A stretch of 64,000 nt of DNA from Metaphire vulgaris (taxonomy: Eukaryota > Annelida > Clitellata > Crassiclitellata > Megascolecidae). The stretch covers positions 5,380,369 to 5,444,368 of the forward strand of contig CM030867.1 in the NCBI GenBank assembly GCA_018105865.1, written 5' to 3'. Every line of letters starts with the position of its first letter. The first letter of the stretch is position 1. A program made the translations under genes and the position numbers. Shown one piece after another: positions 21,493-32,115 of this stretch. Below the pieces are notes generated by a model, which was not told the origin of the DNA, searched no databases, and saw only the letters and a program-made list of their open reading frames with translations.

Positions 21493-22403
21493 CTTCATGC
21501 AGTTCAAATAGCACAATGCTTATGAGAGGATTTCAACGTCATCCATCAGCAACTGTAGCATCAGATGTGTTCCAGTCTTTTGATTCTCAAACTGGAGAAG
21601 AATTACTTTTGCTAGACTCATCTTCTACTAGAAAATCCTCATTAACAGTGAACAAACTGATACCAGTGGATTACTTTGGTTTATTTTCTCTCCAAAAGCA
21701 AAAAGATCTGCAACAGAAATTTCAGCATGAACAGCAGGTGATACTTTCAAGTCATCAGCAGCAAATTACATCTTTATGGAGTGATGGCACAAATGCATAC
21801 ACCTCCTTTCTTGCCCATCCTTCCTTCAGATATTCAAGCCTATGGAAGTCCAGCAGAGCTGCGATTTTGGATTCTCAAAATCCTTTTGCAGTAACACAAC
21901 AGCCACCTGTTTCATCACTTGTGCCATCTGTCATCAGCAATGATTCAAATTATCAGACAGATAAACAGTCACTTCAGACCCACAATACTACTGCAATTAA
22001 CCAGCAGCAATGGCCACAGTTTAATTATGTAGATCATTCATCAATACTCTTTGCTCGGCAAGAATTTCTTCTCACTCAGGCTTTAAATGTGACTTCCCCT
22101 CCAAGAATAAGTGCAACAATGCTTGGATCCTATCATATTGGACAAGGTTGTTCCTTTGAATCTTTTCCACTTGACTCTTCTTCACATCTAGACAACCTAT
22201 CTTCCTTTGCTCATAATGAAAGCCCAGCTATGACTACAAATTCTATCAACTGTTTTATGAAGCAATCAAATGGTATTGAATCAACAGTTCCGTTTCTGGA
22301 TGAAGTTACTGATGAAAATGAAAGTACATGCTTAAGAACAAGAACAGAAGATTCGTCATCACTAATTAACATTTGTATACAGAATCCTGTTGCTAGCCAC
22401 TGA
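21493..22403 (+). CDS. Probable terminal exon of an unrecognised Gln/Ser-rich protein
   Basis: An open frame of about 300 codons ends at a stop at 22401-22403 and stays open upstream of the first ATG (21516) to an acceptor TATTTTAG at 21492, so I read it as a last exon rather than a complete gene. Residues counted from 21516: a basic/Ser-rich start (LMRGFQRHPSAT), an acidic Leu run (EELLLLDSSS), a helical Gln-rich segment at about 58-84 (LQKQKDLQQKFQHEQQ) suited to a short coiled coil, then a disordered Ser/Thr/Gln/Asn region. There are no transmembrane or zinc-finger motifs. Codon use and lack of stops contrast with the TE relics around it. I do not recognise the family; a signalling or transcription-related protein is possible but not shown. 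Confidence 0.6.
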
Positions 22404-23329
22404 TGTGAACTGAATTAAGTGAGATGCTGCTTGGCTGAGAATTTGCAATAACTAAGCAGCCAGATTTGAATGGGAATCTAACTGGTACAAAATTGAATTA
22501 AGGATAAAACTGCACAAACTGTATTTGGACAAATTAGGATCATTTCTCAAATGCATGAATCAACCAATGTTGTGCAAGACTGCAAATGTTGCACAAGAGA
22601 TGGAAATGCTTTCTGTGACATTTTAGTAAAGTTTAAGTGGATTATTAGGATTTTAGTTATATTTATGGATAGATTTCTTATGAAATTAAACTACAAATTC
22701 TATGACAACCCAGATTCACTTTGTAAGCTGCTTTGTTTACTTTCCACATAGCAACCATTACTTAGGATGAAATTCCTTGGGTACTGTTTGCATCTTGATA
22801 CTGGTAGCAATAATTCATGCCAATTTCAAAATTATTTAATGAATTAATAACCTGGTTCATTGAGGAAGTCAATGTAAAACTTCTGGTTACCAGCAACAGC
22901 AAAAATAAGTTGCAAAATTGCAAGTGTATTACTGATTCTATGTCTACAAAGTGATTAACTGTCAGCTCACTAAAGTTTATGATAGCAATTATATGCATAA
23001 ATACATAATTCAAAGCATTTGTTGACAGATGGGAATCTAAAGATAGCTAGCTTTCAAATGTATTTTGTTAATAATATAATAATAACAATAATAATAATAA
23101 AGTAGAATCCTGATGTATCGGATTTGCTTATATAGAAATTTCACTTGTATCAATGTTTAAGCACCAGTCCAACTTAATACAATGTTAATATATACAAAAG
23201 ATATCTTGATATAGCGAAACTCACTTATTTCTAAATCTCAATTATATCGAAACTGTTTTTCTAATCCCTGTTGACCTATCAGATATAGATAGCTAGATAG
23301 ATACTAATTTGCATGGCACTATTTTTACA
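22404..23329. other. 3' flank / UTR of the preceding exon; mariner-like trace
   Basis: It is AT-rich with no further coding. An (AAT)n run lies at 23075-23102. From 23103, TAGAATCCTGATGTATCGG and GATATAGCGAAACTCACTT resemble the ends of pogo/Tigger-type elements, but the element is too decayed to delimit. Confidence 0.4.
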
Positions 23330-24350
23330 AATGCGCCGCTGCTGCAGAGTTAAAATCTAAATAGAAAAAGTGCATCTTCAGTCTGCTCAAAAAGACTGCA
23401 CGCAAAACAGTATGATCCCGGAAGGACTTTGGAAGGGAGTTCCAATTGCGAGAACCAGATGTGCTGAAGGTCCTGTCTCCAATTTTGCTGTGAGTTCACA
23501 TAGTAGAAAGTAATCTTGAGTCGTCCGACCTGAGCATGGGATGGATCTTTGAGTTGCGCAGACAAGGCGACAGTCATTGATCAGGTATAGCAGAGCTTCT
23601 CCTCAGAGACAACTAACCACTAGAGAGTTAATTTTATAGAGAATTCTCAATCGCACAGAAAGCCAGTGAAGTGATCTTAGCACAGACTTGATATGAATCC
23701 AGTGAGGTGTAGTCATTATGAGCCGAGCTGCGGCATTTTGCACAGACTGCAGTCTTTGCAGTTGAGTTTCTGTGATGTAATATAATAAACTATTACAATA
23801 ATCCAATCTTGTTCCAATGAAAGAATGAACTAATGCTGTTGCAGCCTCAACCGACAGCGAAGATATAACTGTTCCCATCTGTTGTAACTCGTAGAAGCTC
23901 TGGGACACAACTCTGCTGATGTGATTTGTCATCGAAAGATTTTCATCAAGCAGAACTCCTAAATTTTTTACGACTTCCAATCGCTGTATAACATTATTGC
24001 CCAATTTCATACTTGTGATTGTGTATTTTGACAGTTGCCTTTTCGTTCCAAAACAGATCAATTCAGTTTTACTTGGATTGAGTTTAAGCTTATTCCTAAG
24101 AAGCCAAACCTCTACATCAGTTATGCAGCTAGACAATAAGCTTTCAACATCCTCCGTCTGGTCAGGTAGATGGCTATAATACAGATGCACATCGTCAGCA
24201 TAAAAAATGCATCTTTAGTTGATGTTTCAGCACCACATCTTCCAGCTCACTCAGGAACATAACAAAAAAGTAATGGGCCGAGAATGGATCCCTGTGGAAC
24301 ATCATATAACATCTTAGACAGTGGTGTGATGCCAATTGATTAACAACCGG
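23330..24350 (-). mobile_element. CR1-like LINE G, RT palm to C-terminus
   Basis: The minus strand reads [13 protein letters not shown] (about 24310), a YADD motif written [13 protein letters not shown] across a frame change (about 24200), KLKLNPSKTELICFG, RLEVVKNLGVLLDE, GTRLDYCNSLLYY, LQSVQNAAARLI and LHWLSVRLRI. The C-terminal NWNSLP-like and SRLKMHFF segments extend to 23340. The frame 24190-23603 is the longest intact part. The copy is 5'-truncated and broken. Confidence 0.9.
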
Positions 24351-24385
24351 TTTGCTGACTCTGGCTTGTTCATTATGTATATATA

Positions 24386-24398
<13 letters not shown>

Positions 24399-24471
<73 letters not shown>
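24399..24471. repeat. (TA)n microsatellite
   Basis: About 36 TA units, preceded by (GT)n and followed by (CATA)n. The open frames of Tyr-Ile repeats through it are artefacts. Confidence 0.97.
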
Positions 24472-24475
<4 letters not shown>

Positions 24476-24478
24476 CAT

Positions 24479-24509
<31 letters not shown>

Positions 24510-24514
24510 CACGT

Positions 24515-24815
24515 AATGTTCATAATCCGGAACCATCATCTGAAACTCTTTGGCCATGTTGCTTGAGCCAATCCATCTCAAGACCATGCATGTGCCCTTT
24601 GGACCATTATACAGGGTCAACCCAAGGCCTGGAAGCACCCAGTGGGACGACCCAAACTTAAGACTTGGGTTAAATCCATTGAGACAGAGCTAACATCGCA
24701 GAACTCCGGCTTATTCTTGGGATGGAAACTTGCTCAAAACAGAGACAGTTGGCACCAGTTCGTGGAAACAGCTACGCTCCAGAGTGGGGCATGCTAATGA
24801 TGATGATGATGATAA
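24515..24815 (+). mobile_element. LINE 3' tail with (GAT)n
   Basis: The + strand reads [12 protein letters not shown], then [19 protein letters not shown] and NRDSWHQFVETA, followed by a stop and (GAT)n at about 24797-24815. This is the C-terminal tail of a LINE polyprotein of the type at 2815-3115. There is a stop after GHVA. Confidence 0.8.
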
Positions 24816-24836
24816 TGTACATAAATGTGTATATAT

Positions 24837-25382
24837 GTTACAGTCAAAGTGTGAAATCAGGCTATGTTGACATTGCCTGAAATTTTTAGGCAATGTTGAC
24901 ATAAGCCGTTTCACTCAGGCAATGTCGACATTGACTAACAATTTTAGGCATTGTTTAGCAATGCCTGAAATTTGCTCAGATTTTCTACACACTTTGCCTG
25001 AAATCTTTATCCGTGATGGGATAGCACCGTATATGGAGCTGTGCTTGCACCAATGTGTAACATAACAAAAATTAATTGAGTTGAAAATTAGGGGCCGTCC
25101 ATATAGTACGTAAGCACTAAGGGGACTTGAGATTTAGGCGATTTTGCGTACGGGAGCGTACGGGAGGGAGGAGGTCACGACTGAATTTGTACGTACGCAC
25201 ATTCAAATTTATAAATAGATAGAAGGCTGGTATAATCACACAAACATTTGATTTGAACAAAATTACTTACGGTCAAACAAAGGGTCCCGACTATTGTTCC
25301 CACGGTTATTTAAATATTAAAAACCTTTAATTTAATAGTAAAGTCATGTCGACATAACCTGATTTCACACTTTGACTGTAAC
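24837..25382. mobile_element. GTTACAGTC palindromic MITE, copy 2, interrupted
   Basis: Both inverted ends (GTTACAGTCAAAGTGTGAAA) and the left interior match copy 1 at 19415-19654 closely. The copy is split near 25007 by about 338 bp that match the reverse complement of 20040-20365, including a GGGGCCGTCCATATAGTACG end. The right end resumes at about 25345. Confidence 0.8.
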
Positions 25383-25393
25383 ATATATATACA

Positions 25394-25949
<556 letters not shown>

Positions 25950-26302
25950 CGAACCGGCTCCATCACACCCCTGATCCTAGAGGATCCCGATAACACTCCA
26001 TTATAAAGAACCCTCGACACTCGATTCGTCAGATACGATGTAATCCACTCTAGCACTTTATCACAAAACCCAAATCGCCTCTCAAGTGTCGTCAGCAGAA
26101 TAACAGGATCGACGCAATCAAAAGCAGCCGATAAATCCAGCATCACAAGTGTTGTGACCTTACCATGGTCAGCCGCTTCGAAAACGTCTGAGTAGTGCCG
26201 CTTCAGTTGTGTGATTTTGTCTGTAGGCCGATTGAAATGAAGGCCATAAATCGATTTTAAAAAGATGCTGCTTGACTCTAGTTGCCAGTTGCCACGACCC
26301 GC
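25950..26302 (-). mobile_element. CR1-like LINE H, RT core (part 2)
   Basis: The minus strand reads a FNRP-T-K-type remnant of the SAYR-HSTE block, then GKVTTLVMLDLSAAFDCVDP, LERRFGF and VLEWITSYL. This is reverse transcriptase palm sequence. It continues upstream across the Gypsy element into 31037-31840. Frame changes make it dead. Confidence 0.85.
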
Positions 26303-26524
26303 TGTGGCGTTTCCTAACGCCTATAACTATGATCAACACAGATGTATTATAACTTCATATATTAATTATTAATGTTCGTATCCAGGACGCAACGGAGTGA
26401 GAGTCTTCGACTGTGTGTGAGCGACTGACGCTGAAACCAACTACTCTATAGAATATATAATGTAAGACTATAGCAGCTACGCTATTGGTTGAGGCGTGGC
26501 TTGTAAGTGTCCAATCACGCCACA
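26303..26524 (-). repeat. 3' LTR of the Gypsy element
   Basis: It is 222 bp, begins TG and ends CA, and carries the AACGGAGTGAGAGTCTTCGA and GGTTGAGGCGTGGC phrases. It differs from the other LTR at three positions (near 26332, 26341 and 26437). The short length is typical of Mag-like elements. Confidence 0.96.
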
Positions 26525-26537
26525 TCTCTTCCCATTA
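26525..26537 (-). other. Polypurine tract
   Basis: On the element strand the bases just before the 3' LTR are AATGGGAAGAGA, the purine run that primes plus-strand DNA synthesis. Confidence 0.85.
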
Positions 26538-26630
26538 ATTAGGCTCATTATCTAATTAAGAAAATTAATATTTTATAGCAGTTCTGTTAAAACTTTATCA
26601 GTCATCTAAAGCAGAAATTTAAAATGTTAA

Positions 26631-27686
26631 CTATTGATATCTAGATGGCTTTCTGACTGTACGGCCAGATCTAGTCTTATATGGTTCAGCTCCTCTAGTA
26701 GTTATTTGTTGTTCCCTAGGTGGCGCTGGGATTGCCTCAGTTGTATCAGATGATGGTTCATTCGCAGCGCTGGTGGAGTGTTGATCTTCATGCACCAGTG
26801 ATTTGTACAGTGGTCTCGAACGGCTGTCTTCTTCTCTTTTCATTGATGGTTGTCCTTGTCCTTCACTTTCCTCCTGGAAAATGACAGGGGGTTCCAGGGA
26901 GAACCTGACATGCCGGGAGCTTCTTCGTTTTATTGAACCGTCGTCCAGCCGAAGTTGATACGATCGATGTGGAAGGACGTCTGTAATTTCCGCTTTCTTC
27001 CAGTGGTCGTCGGTCGGTCGTACTTTCACGCGACAAGTGTCTCCCTTCTGTAGCTTCCGTCGGTTGTGCGCGTTTTTGTTGTAGTAAGCGGCTTGCTTCA
27101 ATTTTGATCTTTCTAATGCCTGTTGGACCTTGGCAGCAGAAGGAGTATCCAGTAGTTTACTGCTGATAGGCAATTTTGTGCGCGTTCGACGCCCAAACAT
27201 AATTTGCGCGGGGCTTAGACCCAATCTCTCGGAAGGACAATTTCTCCACTCCATTAAGGAAATGTAGGGGTCTAAATTTTCCTCTAAAGCTTTCTTCATC
27301 AGCTTCTTAGCCATTTTAACTGCTGACTCTGCTTTGCCATTTCCTTGGCTATGCATTGGTGAACTTAAGACATGTTGAAACTCGTATTTGTCTGCGAATT
27401 TCTTAAATTCCATTGAGTTAAATGGGCTGTTATCACTATGCAAAAATGATGGGATACCATATCTTGCAAAATGTTGTTTTAAACAGTAAATTATGTTGCT
27501 CACCGACTTCGATGGTAACCTGTCTATTTCGAAGAATCCACTGAGGAAGTCTGTTGAAATTAAATATTCTCGCTGTTGAAATGCGAAAATATCGACTGCT
27601 ATTCTTTCCCACTGTCGAGACGGTGGGGAATGGGTGCCAGTGGTTCTTTTGGAGGCAAGTCTCTGAATGTATTGCAGATGTGACAT
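26631..27686 (-). CDS. Gypsy integrase core and C-terminus (frame-shifted from gag-pol)
   Basis: The frame is open for 351 codons; the integrase part starts about residue 20. Visible motifs are AVDIFAFQQREY (first catalytic Asp), HSDNSPFNS (second Asp) and SQGNGKAESAVKMAKK (catalytic Glu), followed by WRNCPSERLGLSPAQIMFGR and a basic C-terminal region with YHNRR-like and RRSSRHVRF segments. It joins the DNA end-joining enzyme to the HHCC zinc finger encoded in the upstream frame. The change of frame lies near 27600-27630, between the zinc finger and the core. That position is unusual for programmed shifting, so a single-base mutation or sequencing error is more likely. The catalytic triad is intact. 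Confidence 0.93.
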   Translation of the reverse strand: MSHLQYIQRLASKRTTGTHSPPSRQWERIAVDIFAFQQREYLISTDFLSGFFEIDRLPSKSVSNIIYCLKQHFARYGIPSFLHSDNSPFNSMEFKKFADKYEFQHVLSSPMHSQGNGKAESAVKMAKKLMKKALEENLDPYISLMEWRNCPSERLGLSPAQIMFGRRTRTKLPISSKLLDTPSAAKVQQALERSKLKQAAYYNKNAHNRRKLQKGDTCRVKVRPTDDHWKKAEITDVLPHRSYQLRLDDGSIKRRSSRHVRFSLEPPVIFQEESEGQGQPSMKREEDSRSRPLYKSLVHEDQHSTSAANEPSSDTTEAIPAPPREQQITTRGAEPYKTRSGRTVRKPSRYQ

Positions 27687-30600
27687 TTCAGAACTTTCTC
27701 TCGGAGTTCACAGGTCAAATTTGGCCAGAAAACCACCTCCCTCGCTCGACGTAGACAACTGTTTAGTCCAATATGAGACGAGTGTAGACGGTTTAGAATT
27801 TCCTGTCTCGCCGGTGCTGGTACGACAAGACGATGTCCTTTATAGGCGAGACCTCGACAAACCGATAATTCATCTCCAAAGGTCGCAAAAGGTCGAACGT
27901 CGGCTGTCAGCCCCTTCGGCGAGTCGGGCCAGCCTCGATAAATCTGTTCTTTCAGGCGGATGTAGCTCGGATCGGATGTCGCGTCTGTGATGAGTTTCAG
28001 AGTAGACGGAGATGTTATTAATCGAGTTTCTGCTTCTTGCTCCGCATCTGCTGTCTCTAGGAAAGCAATTTCTTCACTGAACTCCTGCGGAGTGCCTCTG
28101 GCAATGTAAGATCGGCTGAGGGCGTCTGCCAAAATTAAATCTCGGCCAGCAACGTATTCCATTTCAAAATCGTATCTTTGTAGCTTTAACAACAGGCGCT
28201 GGAGCCTTTTTGGCGCAGAAGAGAGAGACTTTTTTAATATACTCAATAAAGGTTTATGGTCATTTTGAACTTTTACCTTTCTTGCATATGTGTAGTAATG
28301 AAATTTCTCCATAGCAAAACATATTGATAGACATTCCTTCTCCAGTTGGCTCCATCCTTTTTCAGCGTCTGTTAATGCACGGCTAGCATACTCTACTACA
28401 CGATTTTGTTGAAGGAGAAGGGCTCCTAAGCCTTTTTGAGAGCTGTCGCACTGAACAAGCAAGTCCTCCTTGTCATTAAAATAGGCTAAAACAGGCGCAG
28501 ATTTTAACATACCTTTCAATTTCTCGAAGGCTTCAGTGTGACGTTCATCCCATCTGAAGTGCGAGTCGGACTTCAAAAGCTCACGAAGCACCGACGTGAC
28601 GTCACTGTAGTGAGGGCAGTATCTTGCTAAATAGTTGGCCTTTCCGAGAAGACGCTGAAGTGCTGGTTTATCTTCTGGTTGCGCAAAGTTTTCAATGGCT
28701 TCGATTTTCGAGGCGGAAGGCTTTATTCCGTCTTTCGTTAAGTCATGGCCCATAAAAGTGATGCAATCTCGATGAAGTTTCATCTTTTCTCTGTTCAATT
28801 TAACTCCCTTCTCTCGATATCTCTGAAAAAGAGCAATTAAATTGGCATCGTGGTCCTGCATTGCTTCTTTCTGCGTGTTGCCAGAACCAGTTATAAGAAT
28901 GTCATCGGCAATGCAGAAAATCCCTTTCAGTCCAGAAAGTGCTGCATGTATTCGTGCTTGAAATATTTCCGATGAAACTGAAAGACCAAAAGGAAGACGT
29001 AGATATTTGAAACGAGAAAAAGGCGTGTCAAAAGTGCATAGTAGACTTGATTCATGGTCAAGCTGAAGCATGTTGAAGGCATTTTGACAATCCACTGTGC
29101 TGAAAACTCGAACCCCAGACAGCTTGTGCAAGATGTCGTCGAGGGTCGGCAGACAGTACCGGCTTCTGATCAGCGCAGGGTTTAGGGTCCTTGTAGGGTC
29201 AAGACACAGTCTGAGTTTGCCGTTATCCTTGATGGTGACAACCAACGCAGAGACCCAGGCCGTTGGCTCCGTCACTGACGTAATTATACCTTGAGAAACC
29301 ATCTGCTGAAGTTCGTTTTCGACTCTGTCCTTGACTGCAATTGCCATTCGACGCAGTGGTAGCTGCACTGGTCGATACGACGGATCTATATCCAGATGGA
29401 CAGTACCTTCCATCAGTCCCAGATTTCCGTCGAACAGGTCGCCAAAACGAGCAAAGACATCAGCTTCAGTCAGCTGTCGCTCCAACGCAGGTGGCGAAAC
29501 AGCTTCGGTCGCACAGATGTTGTGCTCCATAACGCGCAGGAGATCCAGTTCCCTGCAAATTGACATGCCTAGAATAGGACTGTCATGATCAGTGACATAC
29601 ATTTCCGTCAGTAATTGTTTTTTCGTCGTCGGATGAGTAATCGTGACGTCGATAACTCCTGCTGTCGGCAGCTCTAGACCGCTAAACATTCGCAGAACTG
29701 ATTTCGCTGGACGCAGCGCTGGTCGCAAAGGAAGGTTTTCGTAAATCGACGATGATATGGCTGTAATCGTTGAGCCAGAATCAATCATAAATCGGACACG
29801 CATTCCATTTATCAGCAAATGCGTAAATACACGTCCTCCTGAATCAGTAGAATTCAGAACGAGAACAGATTCGAAAGAATCAGATAGCTGCTTGACGCTT
29901 CCGTACGAAGAATTTCTCTTTTCACATTGGGCAGCGTAATGGTTTTTCTCATTGCAGCGCCGACACACAGCGCCAAAAGCTGGACAGTTATTCTTGCCGC
30001 GCTCATGGCAACGCCCACAGAAACGACAAGAATCTCTAACTGTACCTTTCGCAGGGCGATTCCGATGTTGACTCGGATGCCTTTGATCTCGGGTTTCGTG
30101 TCGACGATTCCCTTGTTTCACTCCATCGTGCTGACGACGATGCTGACTGTGATCACGGCGAGGCGGAGGGTCGCGACGCAAAGCGTTGACTGCTCCCGTC
30201 TCCGTGATGGCTTTGAATTGGCGGGCGGTCGCCTCTTGTGCCTTGCAGACGTCGATGGCCTTTTGAAGGTCGAGTCCTTGCGTCCCAAGCAGTTTCCGGC
30301 GGGTTACGTCGTCGTGGATCCCAAGGACAATACGGTCGCGAATCATGGAAGACTCCGCTGCACCGAATCCACACGAGCGGACGAGGCGTCGCAAATCTGC
30401 AGCGAATACATCGAACGATTCACCAGGACTCTGTTTCCTGGTGTTGAACAAGTATCTCTCGTAGACCTCATTCAACTCGCCAACGCAGTACCGTTCGAAG
30501 GCCTCTAGAATGTCAGTCGTACTCTTCCGTTGCTCCTCAGTCAACGTCATCGACTCGAAAGTGACGTATGCGTCGGATCCAATGCAGGCTAGGAGAGTCG

Positions 30601-30748
30601 CAGCCTGAACTTCTGCAGTTTCTCCAGACACTTTCGCAGCGATACAAAAATTTTTCCATTGGCCCTGGAATCGACGGAACTCCACACATAAGTTCGCCGC
30701 ATTCAGATCCAGTTTCTCCGGCAGAGGAATGTTCGATCTGGTCGCCAT
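27599..30748 (-). CDS. gag-pol: Gypsy gag-pol polyprotein (Gag, protease, RT, RNase H, IN zinc finger)
   Basis: There are 1,049 codons from ATG at 30748. Residues 1-190 are Gag. At 241-275 are Cys/His knuckles (CRFCGRC, CRRCNEKNHYAAQC). The aspartic protease motif FMIDSGSTITA is at 320-330. The reverse transcriptase spans about 475-665, with TVDCQNAFN (552-560), LPFGLSVSSEIFQ (585-597) and a catalytic ADD at 614-616 (FCIADDILITG), where YxDD is usual. RNase H has VQCDSS (765-770) and QNDHK (828-832). The integrase HHCC finger lies at 989-1025 (HSSHIG, CHIC). Gag and Pol are in one frame without a stop. The frame ends at 27599 just before the integrase core, which continues in the other frame. 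All catalytic motifs look intact, so the copy may be only one mutation from coding-competent. Confidence 0.95.
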   Translation of the reverse strand: MATRSNIPLPEKLDLNAANLCVEFRRFQGQWKNFCIAAKVSGETAEVQAATLLACIGSDAYVTFESMTLTEEQRKSTTDILEAFERYCVGELNEVYERYLFNTRKQSPGESFDVFAADLRRLVRSCGFGAAESSMIRDRIVLGIHDDVTRRKLLGTQGLDLQKAIDVCKAQEATARQFKAITETGAVNALRRDPPPRRDHSQHRRQHDGVKQGNRRHETRDQRHPSQHRNRPAKGTVRDSCRFCGRCHERGKNNCPAFGAVCRRCNEKNHYAAQCEKRNSSYGSVKQLSDSFESVLVLNSTDSGGRVFTHLLINGMRVRFMIDSGSTITAISSSIYENLPLRPALRPAKSVLRMFSGLELPTAGVIDVTITHPTTKKQLLTEMYVTDHDSPILGMSICRELDLLRVMEHNICATEAVSPPALERQLTEADVFARFGDLFDGNLGLMEGTVHLDIDPSYRPVQLPLRRMAIAVKDRVENELQQMVSQGIITSVTEPTAWVSALVVTIKDNGKLRLCLDPTRTLNPALIRSRYCLPTLDDILHKLSGVRVFSTVDCQNAFNMLQLDHESSLLCTFDTPFSRFKYLRLPFGLSVSSEIFQARIHAALSGLKGIFCIADDILITGSGNTQKEAMQDHDANLIALFQRYREKGVKLNREKMKLHRDCITFMGHDLTKDGIKPSASKIEAIENFAQPEDKPALQRLLGKANYLARYCPHYSDVTSVLRELLKSDSHFRWDERHTEAFEKLKGMLKSAPVLAYFNDKEDLLVQCDSSQKGLGALLLQQNRVVEYASRALTDAEKGWSQLEKECLSICFAMEKFHYYTYARKVKVQNDHKPLLSILKKSLSSAPKRLQRLLLKLQRYDFEMEYVAGRDLILADALSRSYIARGTPQEFSEEIAFLETADAEQEAETRLITSPSTLKLITDATSDPSYIRLKEQIYRGWPDSPKGLTADVRPFATFGDELSVCRGLAYKGHRLVVPAPARQEILNRLHSSHIGLNSCLRRAREVVFWPNLTCELREKVLKCHICNTFRDLPPKEPLAPIPHRLDSGKE

Positions 30749-30795
30749 AGTAACTAATGTTCACTTTTTTTTATTAAACGCAAAGCTGTGAGTTC

Positions 30796-30814
30796 GTTTC
30801 CGCTGATGACACCA
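30796..30814 (-). other. Primer-binding site
   Basis: Immediately inside the 5' LTR, the element strand reads TGGTGTCATCAGCGGAAAC. It starts TGG, the complement of a tRNA CCA end, and is placed where a tRNA primer anneals. The tRNA identity is not determined here. Confidence 0.8.
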
Positions 30815-31036
30815 TGTGGCGTTTCCTAACGCCTATAACTATAATCAACACATATGTATTATAACTTCATATATTAATTATTAATGTTCGTATCCAGGAC
30901 GCAACGGAGTGAGAGTCTTCGACTGTGTGTGAGCGACTGACGCTGAAACTAACTACTCTATAGAATATATAATGTAAGACTATAGCAGCTACGCTATTGG
31001 TTGAGGCGTGGCTTGTAAGTGTCCAATCACGCCACA
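30815..31036 (-). repeat. 5' LTR of the Gypsy element
   Basis: This is the 222-bp partner of 26303-26524, with the same TG...CA ends. As the 5' LTR it should hold the promoter. The duplication CCCGC follows at 31037-31041. Confidence 0.96.
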
Positions 31037-31840
31037 CCCGCTCAATGATCTTCGAAATGAATTATATGTTCGAGACAGGCCTGTAATTTGCCATTTCATT
31101 CGGGTTCAGATTCGATTTCTTTAATCGTGGAATTATGATAAATTCCTCGCGATTCGGCATGTTCATCATCATCAATTCACGATATTTACGATTTGAGTTA
31201 TGAATACAACCAAGGAGTCGACTATTTCTTTAATGAGAAAAGTCGGCAATGGATCTAGTTGAGAAGATTTGGCCGAATATTTAATGCTGATCTCTCTTAT
31301 CTCGTCCTCAGTTGCAAAAGCAAAGAACTGAAGGACATTTTCTTCTGACCCAGAGTTAGTGTCTAGTACAGGACTATCGTTCAGATCATGTCTTATCCGT
31401 TCAACCTTAGACTGGAAGAAGTCAGAAAAACCTTCAGCACTGAGGCCAGCCGCTCTAGAAGTTTGCGGAGAGTCACGTCCAAGAAGCGTCGACAACGATT
31501 TCTAGAGACTAGAGGATGAATTACCATCCGCTATAATCCTCTCTAACCAGTACTCATCACGTTTTATACGGAATAGCTCATACTTCTTCAGTTCTTCCTC
31601 ATCTGAGCAACCCACTCGTTACGAGTCGACTGATGTGTTCGTTTGTATTTACGCTCAAGATGTCTACACAGTCTGCGCTGCTGTCTACACGCCATCCACC
31701 CACGGAGACAGCCTCAGTATATTCGTCTTGATAATATGTAATGGAGCGAACTTATCAGCTAGTCTCGTCAAAGTTGAGTAGTAGATTTCGACTAGATCAT
31801 CTGCACTGTCGTTTAGTGGCTTTGTACCGAGCGGACTCTA
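31037..31840 (-). mobile_element. CR1-like LINE H, linker and RT start (part 1)
   Basis: The minus frame 31495-31172 encodes the region between endonuclease and RT: GFSDFFQSKVERIRHDL, EIREISIKYSAKSSQLDPLP and FLIKEIV. Nearer the Gypsy border it reads IIPRLKKSNLNPNEMANYRP and FISKIIER, the RT N-terminus. Reading continues across the Gypsy element into 26302. The upper limit is approximate. Confidence 0.85.
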
Positions 31841-31859
31841 ACCTAACAAGAAGATTCTG

Positions 31860-32115
31860 ATCGACTTGCAGTCTATTCAAGTTGTGAATTTCATAATATC
31901 CTGACCACTTAAATCTTGACTTCTTTCAAAGCTCTGTGAGGCAATGGATTCCGAATATACATGCCTATTATGTCATACTGATGTTCGCTGGCTTTCACGG
32001 TGGAAGGTTTTGATACCTTTCATCAGCAAAAATTTGTGACGTCTTTTCAAGTGTGCCGCCAATGTTTTCACGTATTTCTAGTGTGCCGCACGACGAAAAA
32101 GTTTGAGAAACACTG
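31860..32115 (+). mobile_element. 5'-truncated copy of the CAGTGTTTCTC hAT family
   Basis: The sequence matches 12130-12378 closely (TTCAAAGCTCTGTGAGGCAA, TGATGTTCGCTGGCTTT) and ends in the same GAGAAACACTG terminus at 32115. The transposase block with KLCEAMDSEYTC is again present in pieces. The left end is missing. Confidence 0.9.

Larger units (their letters stand above)
26303..31036 (-). mobile_element. Complete Gypsy-type LTR retrotransposon (4,734 bp)
   Basis: Two 222-bp LTRs (TGTGGCG...CGCCACA) bound the element, and a perfect 5-bp duplication CCCGC lies at 26298-26302 and 31037-31041. In element orientation the order is 5' LTR (30815-31036), primer-binding site, fused gag-pol (30748-27599), a shifted frame with the integrase core (to 26631), polypurine tract, and 3' LTR (26303-26524). 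I count three differences between the LTRs, so the insertion is recent. Domain order PR-RT-RNaseH-IN is that of Gypsy (Metaviridae); fused gag-pol and the PBS recall the Mag lineage. No envelope-like frame is seen. It sits inside LINE H. Confidence 0.97.

Noticed and set aside
24195..24661. Open frames of Tyr-Ile repeats
   Set aside because: Translations of the (TA)n microsatellite joined to LINE sequence.
27599..27686. Programmed frameshift between Pol domains of the Gypsy element
   Set aside because: The break falls between the integrase zinc finger and its catalytic core, where programmed shifting is not expected, and no clear slippery heptamer with a structured signal was seen. A mutation or sequence error is simpler.
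27667..30750. Plus-strand open frames of 60-193 codons across the Gypsy element (for example 29927-30508)
   Set aside because: They are antisense shadows of the gag-pol frame and show no motif of their own.
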